From Oegoconia quadripuncta (Eukaryota > Arthropoda > Insecta > Lepidoptera > Autostichidae): a stretch of 64,000 nt of DNA. The DNA is taken from contig OX438749.1 in the NCBI GenBank assembly GCA_949316235.1, positions 22,708,414-22,772,413 of the forward strand, in the 5' to 3' direction. Below the pieces are notes generated by a model. The model was not told where the DNA came from and did not search any database. It saw only the letters and a list, made by a program, of their open reading frames with translations. Position 1 is the stretch's first letter. Each line of letters opens with the position of its first letter. The position numbers were made by a program, and so were the translations under genes. Shown in pieces: positions 1-9,672 of the stretch.

Positions 1-117
1 ACTCCTGATTACGAACAACTTTCTACGAGGGACCATTGCCGAATTCGATGAAAAAATTTTCGATTCACACAAAGTAAACCATTCTGAATCGCCATTTAGT
101 ATGGACTTATTACCACG

Positions 118-330
118 TACGACCACCCTGAGGAACGGACTTCCGGCAGCGATATTCCCGAAAGAGTACGACATTGGAACCTTCAAGAAACGAGCCTACA
201 CCTTCCTCAAAGGCCGGCAACGCATCTGTGCCCCTTTGGGTGTTGCGGGTGTCCATGGGCGGCGGTGATTGCTTTCAATCAGGTGACCCGCATGCTCGTT
301 TGCCGCCCTCATACATATAAAAAAAAAAGA
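118..330 (+). mobile_element. LINE alpha, 5'-truncated 3' end
   Basis: Frame 119-268 encodes the C-terminal end of a non-LTR retrotransposon ORF, including LPAAIFPKEYDIGTFKKRA and KGRQR, ending HGRR then TGA. A short 3' UTR and an A-rich tail follow. It is nearly identical to 13838-14062, and the last ~50 bp recur inverted at 27912-27960. It is inserted into element T. Confidence 0.8.
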
Positions 331-364
331 AAAAAAAATGGAAGTCCAACAATTTACGGCTGAA

Positions 365-481
365 TTCGGCTATTATTCAATACAATACAAATACTCTTTA
401 TTGCGCAAAATAATTTACAATAATTTTTGATGATAAGAATAGAACACAATTAGGCGGTCTTATCACTAAAAGCGATCTCCT
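365..481 (-). mobile_element. LINE beta 3' tail
   Basis: Read on the minus strand this is a short 3' UTR with a small hairpin (stem ATCGCT/AGTGAT), a GCGCAATAAAGA-like signal and a (TATTG)n tail. It matches 23204-23487 and 47171-47494. It is nested in element T. Confidence 0.7.
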
Positions 482-744
482 CGATTATTCCTAGTGGATA
501 GCCGAAAATTGAGTTCAATACTAAACGTGGTTTCAGAATGGTTTACTTTAACAAACAAACAAAATATTCTTTATTGTAGAACAATCAGAAGTTTTATATA
601 TATAACGATAAATAAAAAAAAAATTATATGGGTAATCGAAATTTTTTGACCGAAGTCGACTATTGTTCCTTGGGGAAAGTAGATCGTAATCCATAGTGGC
701 GTCACTAGCTAGTGCGAATTACACGAATTCAAATTCATCCTGTA

Positions 745-1048
745 TACAATCATCAATCTATCATACAGTTTTGCGCCCAAATCGACACACTATATAACAA
801 AACATCCAATTACAAATACATAGATAATTATACAAAAATAAATAATTCTGAGTACCTTTCCACGAATCGTATCATCCATTGTGAACCGACCTTTTATTTC
901 ATATCAAAATTAGATTCGTTCGATTTCACGATTGTTTGGTATACAGTGATATCTTCTGAACAGAGATGTCGAACTTGATATTCAAGTTCTAAGTTCAAGT
1001 AGGTTTAGTTATACTTAAAAAGTCAGTTACTACCAAACCCTAGAGTAA
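745..1048. other. AT-rich spacer, nothing recognised
   Basis: Only a random-looking open stretch is present (712-978, starting from TTG). No splice signals or repeat homology were noticed. Confidence 0.5.
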
Positions 1049-1172
1049 TGCCCGTATTAATGAAACTTTCTCCAGATTGCGATGAACTTAAGTCGATACT
1101 TGTGATACTATATAAACAGTATAAAAAATAGGATGAGAGTTCAATCTTAAGATCGTTTTATTAATAAGACCC
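1049..1172. mobile_element. Degraded copy of the TAA-target MITE
   Basis: It begins CCCGTATTAATGAAACT after TAA and ends GTTTTATTAATAAGACCC, resembling the ends of the element at 7762-8105. The interior is diverged and short. Confidence 0.4.
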
Positions 1173-1301
1173 TAGAAAGAATTAAGGTCATCATCTATCA
1201 ACGACAGGAGACGCATTTTGTCAGCCAATGAAGTCTCTTAATTCTCTTAGTAGGTACTTTCAGAAGCAAAGCGTCCAACCGACCTCTGTTCTTCTCCATC
1301 T

Positions 1302-1307
1302 TTTATT
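1302..1307 (-). promoter_or_regulatory. Polyadenylation signal AATAAA of host gene 1
   Basis: AATAAA on the minus strand lies about 145 bases beyond the TGA at 1451-1449. That spacing suits a short 3' UTR, with cleavage expected around 1270-1290. The hexamer is common by chance in AT-rich DNA, so support comes from its position. Confidence 0.5.
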
Positions 1308-1448
1308 AATAGAAAAGACGCCATCGACTCGCTAAGAAGAAGATTAGAAAGGTTTTAAGGTCACGTTTGTCCATGAACCACAGCATTGAGACAGCCATGC
1401 TGTGAAGGTAAAATTGGGAAGCAAGTAGTTTACATCAGGTAATGATGT

Positions 1449-1560
1449 TCAGGAGGTGTGACTGGTGTCACTGGTGGCAGACGTGCTGGCGAGGGAGTCG
1501 TGCTGTTCTGCTGCGTGACGGGTCTCGTCAATGACTGCTATGAACTGCTCGGCGTAGGCC
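1449..1560 (-). CDS. Host gene 1, terminal coding exon (C-terminus and stop)
   Basis: An acceptor (tttcag on the minus strand, CTG at 1561-1563) precedes an exon whose first base completes an Arg codon begun in the exon at 3211-3027. It then encodes 36 residues, starting AYAEQFIAVIDETRHAAEQH and ending in a Ser/Thr-rich tail (TSHTS), stop TGA at 1451-1449. GC content and codon choice stand out from the AT-rich flanks, and phases agree across all three exons. No domain, signal peptide or membrane segment is present, and the family is not recognised. The final residues do not form a classical PDZ-binding motif. The acceptor is only about 25 bases from a SINE B copy. Confidence 0.75.
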
Positions 1561-1586
1561 CTGAAACAATGGTTTACATAGTTAAA

Positions 1587-1750
1587 TGTTAATAGCATTG
1601 TTGTGTTCCGGTTGTCAGAGATAATACAGCCAGTCCCCCAAATGTGTTAGGGTTTCTGGGTCAGTACGCTTCCACCTTCGACCGCATCTTCAGTTAACAT
1701 CAGGTGTGATTGAGGTCAAGTACGTATCCGTCGTGCATAAAAAAAAAACT
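1587..1750 (+). mobile_element. SINE B, 5'-truncated, in the last intron of host gene 1
   Basis: It carries the SINE B 3' part: the GTTGTGTTCCGGTTGTCAGAG block, the CACCTTCGACC block, and GTCGTGCATAAAA with an A-run. The tRNA-like head is missing. Confidence 0.8.
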
Positions 1751-1824
1751 AAATGTTGATGGAAATGTCATAAATTGCAAGTGAACTGTAAAATCCTCAA
1801 GAAAACTTCTCAGATATAAATAAT

Positions 1825-2003
1825 AGTAATAAATATCTTTGCACATACACACAGCGCCATCTAGTATCACACTAAGCAACTGGGCTTGTATTATGGATAC
1901 CAGATGGTTGATAAACTACACAAATACATTTCTTTTTGTACATTAAATACATAAATAAATGAAAAACATCCATAACTCGGGAACACATGTCTGTATTCCC
2001 ACA
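1825..2003 (-). mobile_element. SINE A body without head
   Basis: The minus strand shows the SINE A body (ATCTGGTATCC, AGATGGCGCTGTGTGT) and AT-rich tail. The tRNA-like head is lost; sequence to 2100 is unassigned. Confidence 0.7.
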
Positions 2004-2103
2004 CTCCTCGGTAGTAGGAAGGATTCTAATATACCTGATCAGTAGTTCAGTTGTCTGTATAAGTGGAAGTGTCCACTATATACCTACACGATACCCACTT
2101 ATA

Positions 2104-2498
2104 TTAGGTCCTTCCTTACCTATGAAATTGGCGTTTTGTATGAAGAATTTCATTAAGATTGTTTTCTCCTTACAAACATTTTTGATTTTTTTTGGGAACG
2201 GTAATCCAAATTTAGCTAAACTTTGTATGTATTATCGGATAACATTAAGTTGAGTATAGGCAAGTAACCGCTTTATAAAAGTTTCAGCAAAATTAAATAA
2301 ATGATTATGGGAAGCACATGAAAAGAGCTCTGTTCAAATTTTTTTTATGAAATTAAAAAATATTTCATGTGAAACCTTGAAATAATATTCCATTTTCCAA
2401 ATAAAAAACAAATTTGGATATAGCTTTGAAAATCGTAGGTATTGGTAAATATGATTAACGATGAAAAAAAAACTCCAATTTCATAAGTAAAGACCCAA
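2104..2498 (+). mobile_element. Mariner-type MITE
   Basis: TIRs begin TTAGGTC and end GACCCAA, with TA on both outer sides (2102-2103, 2499-2500). Inner TIR sequence CCTATGAAATTGGCG recurs inverted as CCAATTTCATA. TIR sequence and TA duplication fit cecropia-type mariner elements (recalled from family knowledge). No transposase is present. Other copies: 9263, 19149, 41103, 57257. Confidence 0.8.
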
Positions 2499-2699
2499 TA
2501 TATATAGGCATACAGTTAAAGGGCTAAATCAAGAACAGCCAGCGACTCTAAGTAAAGCTCTATGTCGTGTCGACATGGACAGGCGCATGCGCACCATTAA
2601 CGCAAGTTTACCATCGTATATTTGCTGTTTTTATAAAACTATTGTAGTAATGAAGATAATAACTATGAAACAAATACAAACGTGTAACAAAACAGGATC

Positions 2700-3015
2700 A
2701 TATGCCATGTTTCAATTTCAGATGGTAGTCTATAATCGTTCACAATATAAATAGAACATTTAGAAAAATCGACAACACTGATGGAACAAATGATTATATC
2801 GTCCAGATAGAACAAAGAGTGTTTAGAGCTAAATATCTTCGCAAAGGCTTAACCAATTTTCATGAAATATGCCTAAGAATCTGTCCCCTCGTTTAAAAAA
2901 TTCGCACTCAAATCAAACCACGTATTACTGAGATACGTCCGGACAAACACACACACAAACACAACGTCGACAAACACAACACCCGTCGTTTTTCATCGGG
3001 GGTTAAAAAGTTGTT
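2700..3015 (-). repeat. Repeat H
   Basis: Shares its body with 56090-56400, including CGTTCACAATATAAAT and TTTTCATGAAA. It ends at 2940-3010 in a segment (reverse of an ACGACGGGTG block followed by GT-rich DNA) also seen at 13440, 23645, 43345 and 44953. Its end lies about 10 bases from the donor of the host exon at 3027. Confidence 0.65.
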
Positions 3016-3026
3016 GTAGTACCTAC

Positions 3027-3211
3027 CTATCGAGACCTGTGTACGTCCGCTTAAGCTCTGCGTCACTGACCCGCTCCCGCTCCGCTCGCCGCTTGCGGTG
3101 GATCCGCTCGAGCGAACGGGTGAGCTGTGAATCGCGCTCGCGGTCGCGTCCGCTCTCGCGCCTGCGCCGCTCGCCTCTATAGTCGCGCGGCGATCGCCTA
3201 CGACGGACACG
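3027..3211 (-). CDS. Host gene 1, internal exon, Arg/Glu-rich
   Basis: The exon lies between an acceptor (gttttacag, CTG at 3212-3214) and a donor (CGATAG|GTAGGT; GTAGGT = 3026-3021). It starts in phase 0, encodes 61 residues plus two bases, and joins in frame to 1560. The sequence is strongly basic and charged: RVRRRRSPRDYRGERRRRES, then QLTRSLERIHRKRRAERERV, then SDAELKRTYTGLD. The Arg/Glu stretch could form a long charged helix, and the SPRD patch resembles RS/RE-type low-complexity sequence. Family unknown. The ~185-bp GC-rich block contrasts sharply with its surroundings. Confidence 0.75.
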
Positions 3212-3250
3212 CTGTAAAACATAGATCATCTATTGGATTCAATTTATTTA

Positions 3251-3515
3251 CAATAATAAATAAATCTTACACATACGACATCTAGTGCCACATTAAGCAG
3301 CTATTGGCTTGTGTTATGGATACCAGATGGTTGATATACTACATGAATACATTTTTTTTTGTAAATAAATAGTTATTATAACTGAAAACATCAATAACTC
3401 GGGTACCCATGTTCGTATTCATCATACAATACACAATACCCCTAGCGGGATTCGAACCCGCGACCTTTTGGTATAGTGGTTCAACACAATGTTACTAACC
3501 ACTACATCAAACAGG
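3251..3515 (-). mobile_element. SINE A, near full length
   Basis: The minus strand has the tRNA-like head with B box (GGTTCGAATCCCGC), the GAATACGAAC... bridge, the ATCTGGTATCC body and an AATAAATA tail. It has no matching acceptor stem, so it is a SINE rather than a tRNA gene. Confidence 0.85.
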
Positions 3516-3811
3516 TTATTATTAAAAAGATCGTATTAGATTTTTAATACCACAGCATTTGCTCGCTCGCTATGAGCTAAGTAATTCGTGTTTTTAAAGA
3601 GAATTTAGGATAGATTTGTGCAAAATATTAAACATTTAAAGAGAGCATATATACTGACACATAAAGATAAGTGAAAACCGACATCTAAACAGATGACATT
3701 GATTTAAATATATTGTAATGACATTAGCGTTCCGATCTTTATCCCAAATGGGGTCTTCAGTGATATCCCATAATGATTGAAACAACATTCACAGAAATGC
3801 ACACATGCGGC

Positions 3812-4003
3812 ATTTGTTATTGGATACCAGATGGTTGATATACTACATAGATACTTTTATTTTTGTAAATAAATACTTATTATAAATGAAAATATAACTC
3901 GGGTACACATGTCCGTATTCATCATACAAACATTTGCCCCTCGAACCCGCGACCATTTGGTGTAGTGATCAGAGTTTCTAACCACTACACCAAACATGTC
4001 GAC
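3812..4003 (-). mobile_element. SINE A, head-proximal part
   Basis: The head (GTTTGGTGTAGTGGTTAG-like A box) ends about 10 bases from the donor of the host exon at 4018. The 3' body beyond ATCTGGTATCC is missing, and there is a small deletion before the B box. Confidence 0.75.
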
Positions 4004-4017
4004 ATATGGATACATAC

Positions 4018-4134
4018 GGGGTCGTGCACAGGGTAGTAGAGCGGAGCGTGTGGCGGAGCGTAGGCGGCGGGCGGCAGCGGGAGCGTGGCGTACCGCGGCG
4101 GCACCATCACGCAGTTGGGGGGCACTCGACCCAG
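4018..4134 (-). CDS. Host gene 1, internal exon, Pro/Tyr-rich
   Basis: Acceptor ccattccag (CTG at 4135-4137) and donor CACGACCCC|GTATGT (GTATGT = 4017-4012). It is 117 bases, 39 codons, phase 0 at both ends, joining in frame to 3211. It encodes LGRVPPNCVMVPPRYATLPL followed by PPAAYAPPHAPLYYPVHDP, a Pro/Tyr/Ala-rich segment typical of a disordered or cytoplasmic tail. The codons are GC-rich. The upstream exons were not found and probably lie at higher coordinates, possibly beyond long introns. The gene is not identified. Confidence 0.75.
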
Positions 4135-4231
4135 CTGGAATGGACGAAACACAATGTTTTATTTATGAGGAACAACAAATGTGCAAGTTGGTAGCAACAG
4201 GACAGCTGGGTGGGTAACACGCATCTTCATT

Positions 4232-4690
4232 ATCATCATATCAGCCACAAGACGTCCACTGCTCAACATTTAGGCCTCATACCATCTTACTAAGTACTAA
4301 ATATGCTAACTTTAATGTCTTTTTAAACTGTATTACAAATAATTTGGTTTTGTTGGTATCGGTTTCGTTGGTGGTATTGGTATTTTAAATATCCGCATGG
4401 TTAACCACCACCATCTTATCTAAGTCTGCCTCCAAACAGCAAGTTGTGTGTATAACAAATTTAATCCTAAGTTAAGCTAATTTAGGGGTAGGTAAGCAAA
4501 ATTTTATAGGTTGGGGTCACCTTTTATAAACTTTCAGCATGAAAAAATGTTAACGTTTTCAATATTATGTACACTGTGAGTTAAAATAAATACATGTCTG
4601 TCCCTCTTAATAGTTAATTAAAATTGTTTACTTAATTAATAAATAAATAAATATCCTTAGATATACACACAGCGCCATCTAGTTAATTAC
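4232..4690. repeat. Three small repeat scraps
   Basis: 4232-4290 is an RTE-like LINE 3' end (ACGTCCACTGCTCAACAT; minus). 4345-4440 is a SINE B fragment (CACCACCATCTTATCTAAG; plus). 4632-4690 is a SINE A 3' end (CAGCGCCATCTAG; minus). Confidence 0.6.
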
Positions 4691-5590
4691 ATACGTCATT
4701 GGGGTATAATATTCATAGCATGCTACTTAGTTATCCAGCCGGTGGCAAGCGAATTACTCGTATAAGTACTAAGTGATGTGCCAGTCGATACATTTTATTT
4801 TTTGAGTTTGCTTGCAAACCCTACGATGTTATACTATTTAAACAGGTCAAGTTTATTATCACGAAACCCGGAAAGGGCAACAAGTACCACTATTTTTTAC
4901 AATGGTAATGTTATTAGACCTATTATGCCGAGCCCAAGTCACGTCTAGTCGGGCCGATGCCAGAGCGGAGCCGTGAGACAATGGAATGTAGGCCGAATGC
5001 CATCCTATTGGCATCCTAAACGTTTGACATGGTGAGCGAAACGGTCTTTGCATACCGAGTGAGAAGAAACCAGGGACTTGTTGATGTTGGAGACGTAGCT
5101 GATGAAGTAGAGTAGTCTACGTCATAGAAGGTTTCGGTAGCTTCTTGTTGGTGGAAAGCTCAGTCATACATTTACTTACTCTTCCCTTTGTAGTGTATTG
5201 ATAACCTTATCTTATTTCGGTGTTTAACCGTATTGTAATGGTTTACTGCAACATAAACGCATATCGCTTAGTCAGCGCCGATACAAATATTATATATAGG
5301 CTTCTACGAGTCTTATTCACAGAACCCTCCGTCCCTCGACGTAACCACCAACAACATTAACACATGACGACTCTGCCAGGATGCTGCCCTCATGTACACA
5401 GTCATTGACTTTTGATACACAATATTCTGTCTTTATTAATCAAAACTCGAAATATACAAATTGCAGGGATTAAAGTAAAACGCAACAACACTGGTGCTGG
5501 CGTATTGACTTGGACATAAAGTACTATCCCAAACAACTATTGGGCACTCCACGCAAAGTCTTGTAAGGATGAATATTTTTGAGTTTTTAG
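4691..5590. other. Unassigned spacer
   Basis: No exon, MITE or LINE homology noticed. 4860-5050 is somewhat GC-richer, with an open minus frame but no convincing splice sites. Confidence 0.4.
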
Positions 5591-5594
5591 ATGC

Positions 5595-6145
5595 CATGAT
5601 AGACGACTGTTCCGCTAAACACCCAGACTGTCCCCCAGGGGTACGACGGATAAATTCGAATGCTCCGTTGTGCCCCTTTAGTGCTGCAGAAGGGAAGTAT
5701 TTGAGTTACCTGTCGTGCTCCTTTTAAGTTATGAACACATTGGAGGGACAACTAAAATGAAATACTTGAAATATTTGTTCAAACAAAACCTTCTTCCTTC
5801 AAAGTTAAATTATTTTTCTACTTATAAATTAATGTGTCTTTAATTTGTTATTCTTACGAAAAATTTATTTGTATTTTTTGTTAATTTCGGTGACTAATTA
5901 ATAAATGGCTCATATCTGTCATCCCCGTTTAGAAAATATTTTTTAAATGATCGTTGTCAGCAAAATGTGTCATCATGTGTTCCATCCTTTGTATGGGTAA
6001 AGTGGAACCATAAATATAATGACATAAGATGTGCTCCACCAAACCACCAAAGGAGCACTACAGATCATACAAAATTTACCCGTTCTACCACCAGGGGCAC
6101 ACTTTGGGTGTTCAGCGGAGCAGTCGTCCCATGATACAAGCTCAG
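5595..6145. repeat. Inverted repeat pair (5600-5715 and 6020-6140)
   Basis: GACGACTGTTCCGCTAAACA at 5602 recurs inverted near 6120 as a diverged copy, and the pairing continues for roughly 100 bp. The minus-strand arm can be read as DDCSAEHPKCAPGGRTGKFC with several cysteines, but no start or known domain is visible. Confidence 0.5.
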
Positions 6146-6430
6146 CGGTCTTAGCACGGTCTCCCAATTTGGGAGGTCCGGGTTCGATTCCCAGGCAGGC
6201 CATACACCAATGTGTTTTTAAATTGAATTACTTATGTGCATCCAACTGCTCTTAAACGGGGAAGGAAACCATCGTGAGGAAACCTGCAGGCCTGAGAAAT
6301 AAAAATTCAAAGGCATGTGAAGTCCCCAGCTCGCATTGGGCCAGCGTGGTGGACGATGGCCCATACTCCCTCATTATACGAGGGAAGGAATTTCCCTGCA
6401 GTGGGAAGTTTACGGACAGAGTTGATGACA
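6137..6430 (+). mobile_element. SINE C, near full length
   Basis: tRNA-like head with B box GGTTCGATTCCC preceded by CTCAGCGGTCTTAGC. The body includes GAGGAAACCTGCA, CATTGGGCCAGCGTGGTGGA and CCCTGCAGTGGGA, with a GATGA-type tail. Other copies: 17884-18188 (-), 52557-52742 (+), 50520-50588 (-). Confidence 0.85.
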
Positions 6431-6544
6431 CAATAAATAAAAATCACTCGCCTTCTCCTCCTCCTTCATTAATTCTGTCTTCGATATACCTAAGCATAGT
6501 AAAGTTGTACACCTATCGAAGTCTAGGTGGTCCCTATTAAGTTC

Positions 6545-6680
6545 AACAAACCGAATTATAAATTCGAAGTGAAGGAAGACTGACGGGCAGCTCTCCCTGA
6601 AGTCGACAGGCATTCGCTATTCATCCCACCGAGCTGCGCTCACGCCGGTCGATGCGTTGACAACGACCGCCTATGATGCT
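6545..6680 (-). mobile_element. LINE C-terminal scrap
   Basis: A minus-strand frame gives GGRCQRIDRRERSSVG then TGA, a type of ending I recognise from arthropod LINE ORFs, followed by about 80 bp of 3' sequence. No catalytic motif is present. Confidence 0.45.
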
Positions 6681-7470
6681 AATGTTGAATATAGAATATT
6701 CTACATTGGAAATAAATACGTAATGTGCATTAATCTAAATGTTTTATATATGGTCGCCAGTCCAAATAGTTTTCGCGCATTTCCTTTTTTAAGATTAATT
6801 ATGGCTTGGCAGTAATGCCAGGCTGATGGCACGATATCACGATAACATTCTGTAGCAACTCTTCAGTAAAGTGTCTGAATGTTTTACGGAAGATTTTGCG
6901 GCTTCTTGTGGGAACCCGAAAGTTTTCTTACGCACTTTAATTTACACTTCCCTTCACTTGCATTACCACCATCACTGACTCTTGCAGCACAATATTCTGC
7001 CATTATTAAGCTTCAAAACTCAGAATGCTCAAATTTCAAGAAATAAAAACAAAAATGCAACATCCAGCCAAAACGCTCCCGCGCTTTTCTTAGAAGATAA
7101 AGCAGCGCCATCTCTTAGAATCACCGAGAACTAATAGGACTGCTGCCATTATCAACACCGGGCATAACCAAAATTTTGTTTTAGTCTGTGCTCATGACCA
7201 AATCGGCCACATAAAATTGCAAGAAAAGTTATATTGATTAAAAATTTGTTAAAAATATATCATGTTTGTTATACTTAAATGTTTTATCTGTGGCAATTGA
7301 AGCATTTTTTGTCAACATAAGTCAGCATTTAATACGACAGTTCGCGAACCAAGTCGGTGCGTGACTGAGTTCCCATTATTGGTTCCAAACTCCAGTTTGA
7401 ACACCAATAAAGTGATGCCAATTTGTTTGTTTGAATGGCCCGGTTCATAATCAGTAATATAAATCAATTA
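6681..7470. other. Unassigned AT-rich spacer
   Basis: No repeat homology or exon seen. Confidence 0.4.
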
Positions 7471-7537
7471 TAATGTGTTTCTCTTTTCAAATAAATACTC
7501 AACCCTCCGTCCGTGGCTTTATCGATGATATTTACAG

Positions 7538-7614
7538 GATGAAAGTAGCGTACCTTCTCCTGCAGTGCGATTTGGGAGTTGCTCGCTCCTCAATAGCGAA
7601 TATTACACCTTTAG
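7538..7614 (+). other. Candidate plus-strand exon (unassigned)
   Basis: Acceptor gatatttacag|G and donor TTTAG|GTACGT (7615-7620) frame 77 bases open as DESSVPSPAVRFGSCSLLNS then EYYTF. The splice sites are reasonable, but nothing joins it to another exon. It could be chance: a second frame is also open across the region. Confidence 0.25.
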
Positions 7615-7761
7615 GTACGTTCGCATTTCAAAAGTTTGCATTTTTGAAAATCACGTCATTCAAATTACCAAGCAGGAGGTGGAAGGTGGAATGGTGTGGT
7701 AGACATTTAAAAAAAAAAGAAACTGTGATTGCGTTTTATCGGTTTTCGTTCCCATTTCTAA

Positions 7762-8105
7762 GGCCCGTATTAATAAACCATTCTCAAGATTGAGAACATA
7801 GTCTTGTGATCGGTGTCAAGTAAACGTGTTGATTAATAAACCTAACTTGAGACTTGAAATGCACGTGCATACTCAAACAGTACTCACTTGAGAGGTGCGC
7901 CGAGTTTCACGTATTAATAAACGAAACTCAAGACTATCATTCATTCGCCGCAGAGGCGAATACTTGAGATGTGTTCTCAGCTGAGTAGACTTCATGATTG
8001 GTTTATTATTTAGCACGGATATTGAGATAGCGTCAACTTCTTAAGACGCATCTCAGGTGATACAGCCTCAAGACTTGTATTGAGATTGGTTTATTAATAC
8101 GGGCC
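7762..8105. mobile_element. MITE with TAA duplication (PIF/Harbinger-like)
   Basis: Terminal repeats GGCCCGTATTAATAAACC and its inverse are flanked by TAA on both sides (7759-7761, 8106-8108). A 3-bp TWA duplication is the PIF/Harbinger hallmark. It is 344 bp with no ORF. A shorter relative is at 16559-16699. Confidence 0.75.
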
Positions 8106-8486
8106 TAAGTCTGTGGGAATATCCAAAAGAGGCAATAGCAGTAACATTAAAGTCCTTGTATCTCGTTTATAAGCATAAAGTATAAAATTTCTAATTAGCA
8201 ATGAAATGGTGCAAGTTTCGTTCGTTAGAGAGATATGATAAGTGCGTGATGATGGAAACGCACAGTGGAATTCTATTATTTTGACAATTACAAAAAACTG
8301 CACTGAAATTAGTGCCAAATAGTGCCCAAAGGAGAAAAATTACGCCACTATACCTAGTTTAAAAGTTATTGAATATTTTAAGTGAATCATTCTGGCTTCA
8401 TACGTTGCTGGAATCCTTTTTATCATACGCAGAGACTGCTTTCCCTTATGATTATAATTTATATCACAAAGAACTGTGCATACCTA

Positions 8487-8827
8487 TACCGGCTGAGTTT
8501 TTTTACCGTAAGGAAAGAAATAGGGCATATTAGGTAAAAGAAATAGAAGTTATTGGCATAGGTAGTTTATTTATTTTTTCTAAAACGTACGCGCGGCCGG
8601 GTATTGATATGTGATTGGCATGATTTGTAGGGTTCCTATCGTGCGAAATTTATTTGGAACTCATATTTTCCCCAAGTTTTCTTTATTTATTTAATTTAAT
8701 GATGTAACTATGTATCATAGGATACAAATGCTACCGTCAAATGACACAATTAACGCTTTATTCGATGATAGTTTTGAAAATATAAAATAAAACTACCTTT
8801 CCTTACGATAAAAAAACTCATTCAGTA
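8487..8827. mobile_element. MITE G
   Basis: Ends TACCGGCTGAG... and ...CTCATTCAGTA form TIRs with GTTTTTTTACCGTAAGG/CCTTACGATAAAAAAAC inside. The AGGGCATATTAGGTAA block and interior match 54909-55250. No ORF. Confidence 0.75.
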
Positions 8828-8871
8828 TATAGTGCCTCAGAAATATACAAGTCCCATAAATAATTCATAAT

Positions 8872-9038
8872 AAATATTTCGGACACTTACACCAATCATC
8901 TAGTCCCAAACTAAGCAAAGCATGTACTATGGGTACTAGATAACAGACAAATATACATAAATATTTATATTAATATCCGTGACTCGGGAATAAATATTCA
9001 TTTTCATCAGACAAACATTTACCCCTCGCGGGATTCGA
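8872..9038 (-). mobile_element. SINE A2, head truncated
   Basis: Minus strand: A2 body (TCTAGTACCC, GACTAGATGATTGGTGTAAG) and tail. It stops within the B-box region (TCGAATCCCGCG). Confidence 0.75.
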
Positions 9039-9262
9039 TTTTTTTCTTTTGGCACAGTTTTTAACACTATCAAGATATCTGAATTCCACTTTGTGTATGC
9101 TAGCATCACGTACCTATGTGAGATGACGCGGATCGCGAGAGGTTAATTTATTTTCTCCGGTTAGCTCACGAGTGCAATTACATTTGGCACGTACAGTCGG
9201 CATTAAATTATGTAATTCCATTTTAATACAAAATTATACTATCCTATGGATATGAACATATA

Positions 9263-9672
9263 TTAGGTCCTAACCTATGAAATTGGCGTTGTGTATGAAG
9301 AATTTCATTAAGACTGTTTTCTCCATACAAACATTTTTGTTTTTTTTTCTTTTTGGGAACGGCAAATCCAAATTTAGCTAAACTTTGTGTGTATTATAAC
9401 ATTACGTTACGTATCGGCAGCGTTAATTTTTAAAAGTAACCGCTTTATAAAACTTTCAGCTAATCTAAGAAATGATTATGGGAAGCACATGAAAAGAGCT
9501 TTGTTCAAACTTTTTTTTATTATGTGATTTAGCCCTATTTCAAATGAAACCTTGAAATAATATTCCATTTTCCAAATAAAAAACAAATTTGGATATAGCT
9601 TTGAAAATCGCAGGAATTGGTACATATGATTAACGAAGAAAAAAAACTCCAATTTCATAGGTAAAGACCCAA
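9263..9672 (+). mobile_element. Mariner-type MITE
   Basis: TIRs TTAGGTCC...GACCCAA with TA on both sides. Co-linear with the copies at 2104 and 41103. Confidence 0.85.

Larger units (their letters stand above)
1..744. mobile_element. Long-TIR DNA element (T), left end outside the window
   Basis: The right end (about 530-744) matches in sequence and order the right terminal repeat of the intact element at 26281-27170, and bases 1-115 match the inner part of that element's left repeat. It ends in CATCCTGTA followed by TA, as in the intact copy. The interior is split by a LINE alpha end (118-330) and a LINE beta tail (365-481). The TA duplication suggests a Tc1/mariner-like or other TA-targeting family; no transposase is visible. 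Confidence 0.6.

Noticed and set aside
2104..2498. Open frame 1987-2253 as a small protein
   Set aside because: It covers a SINE remnant and a mariner-type MITE end, and the same translation recurs in other MITE copies.
3996..4217. Plus-strand open frames over the GC-rich exon at 4018-4134
   Set aside because: Shadows of the minus-strand exon, whose splice sites and phase fit two further exons.
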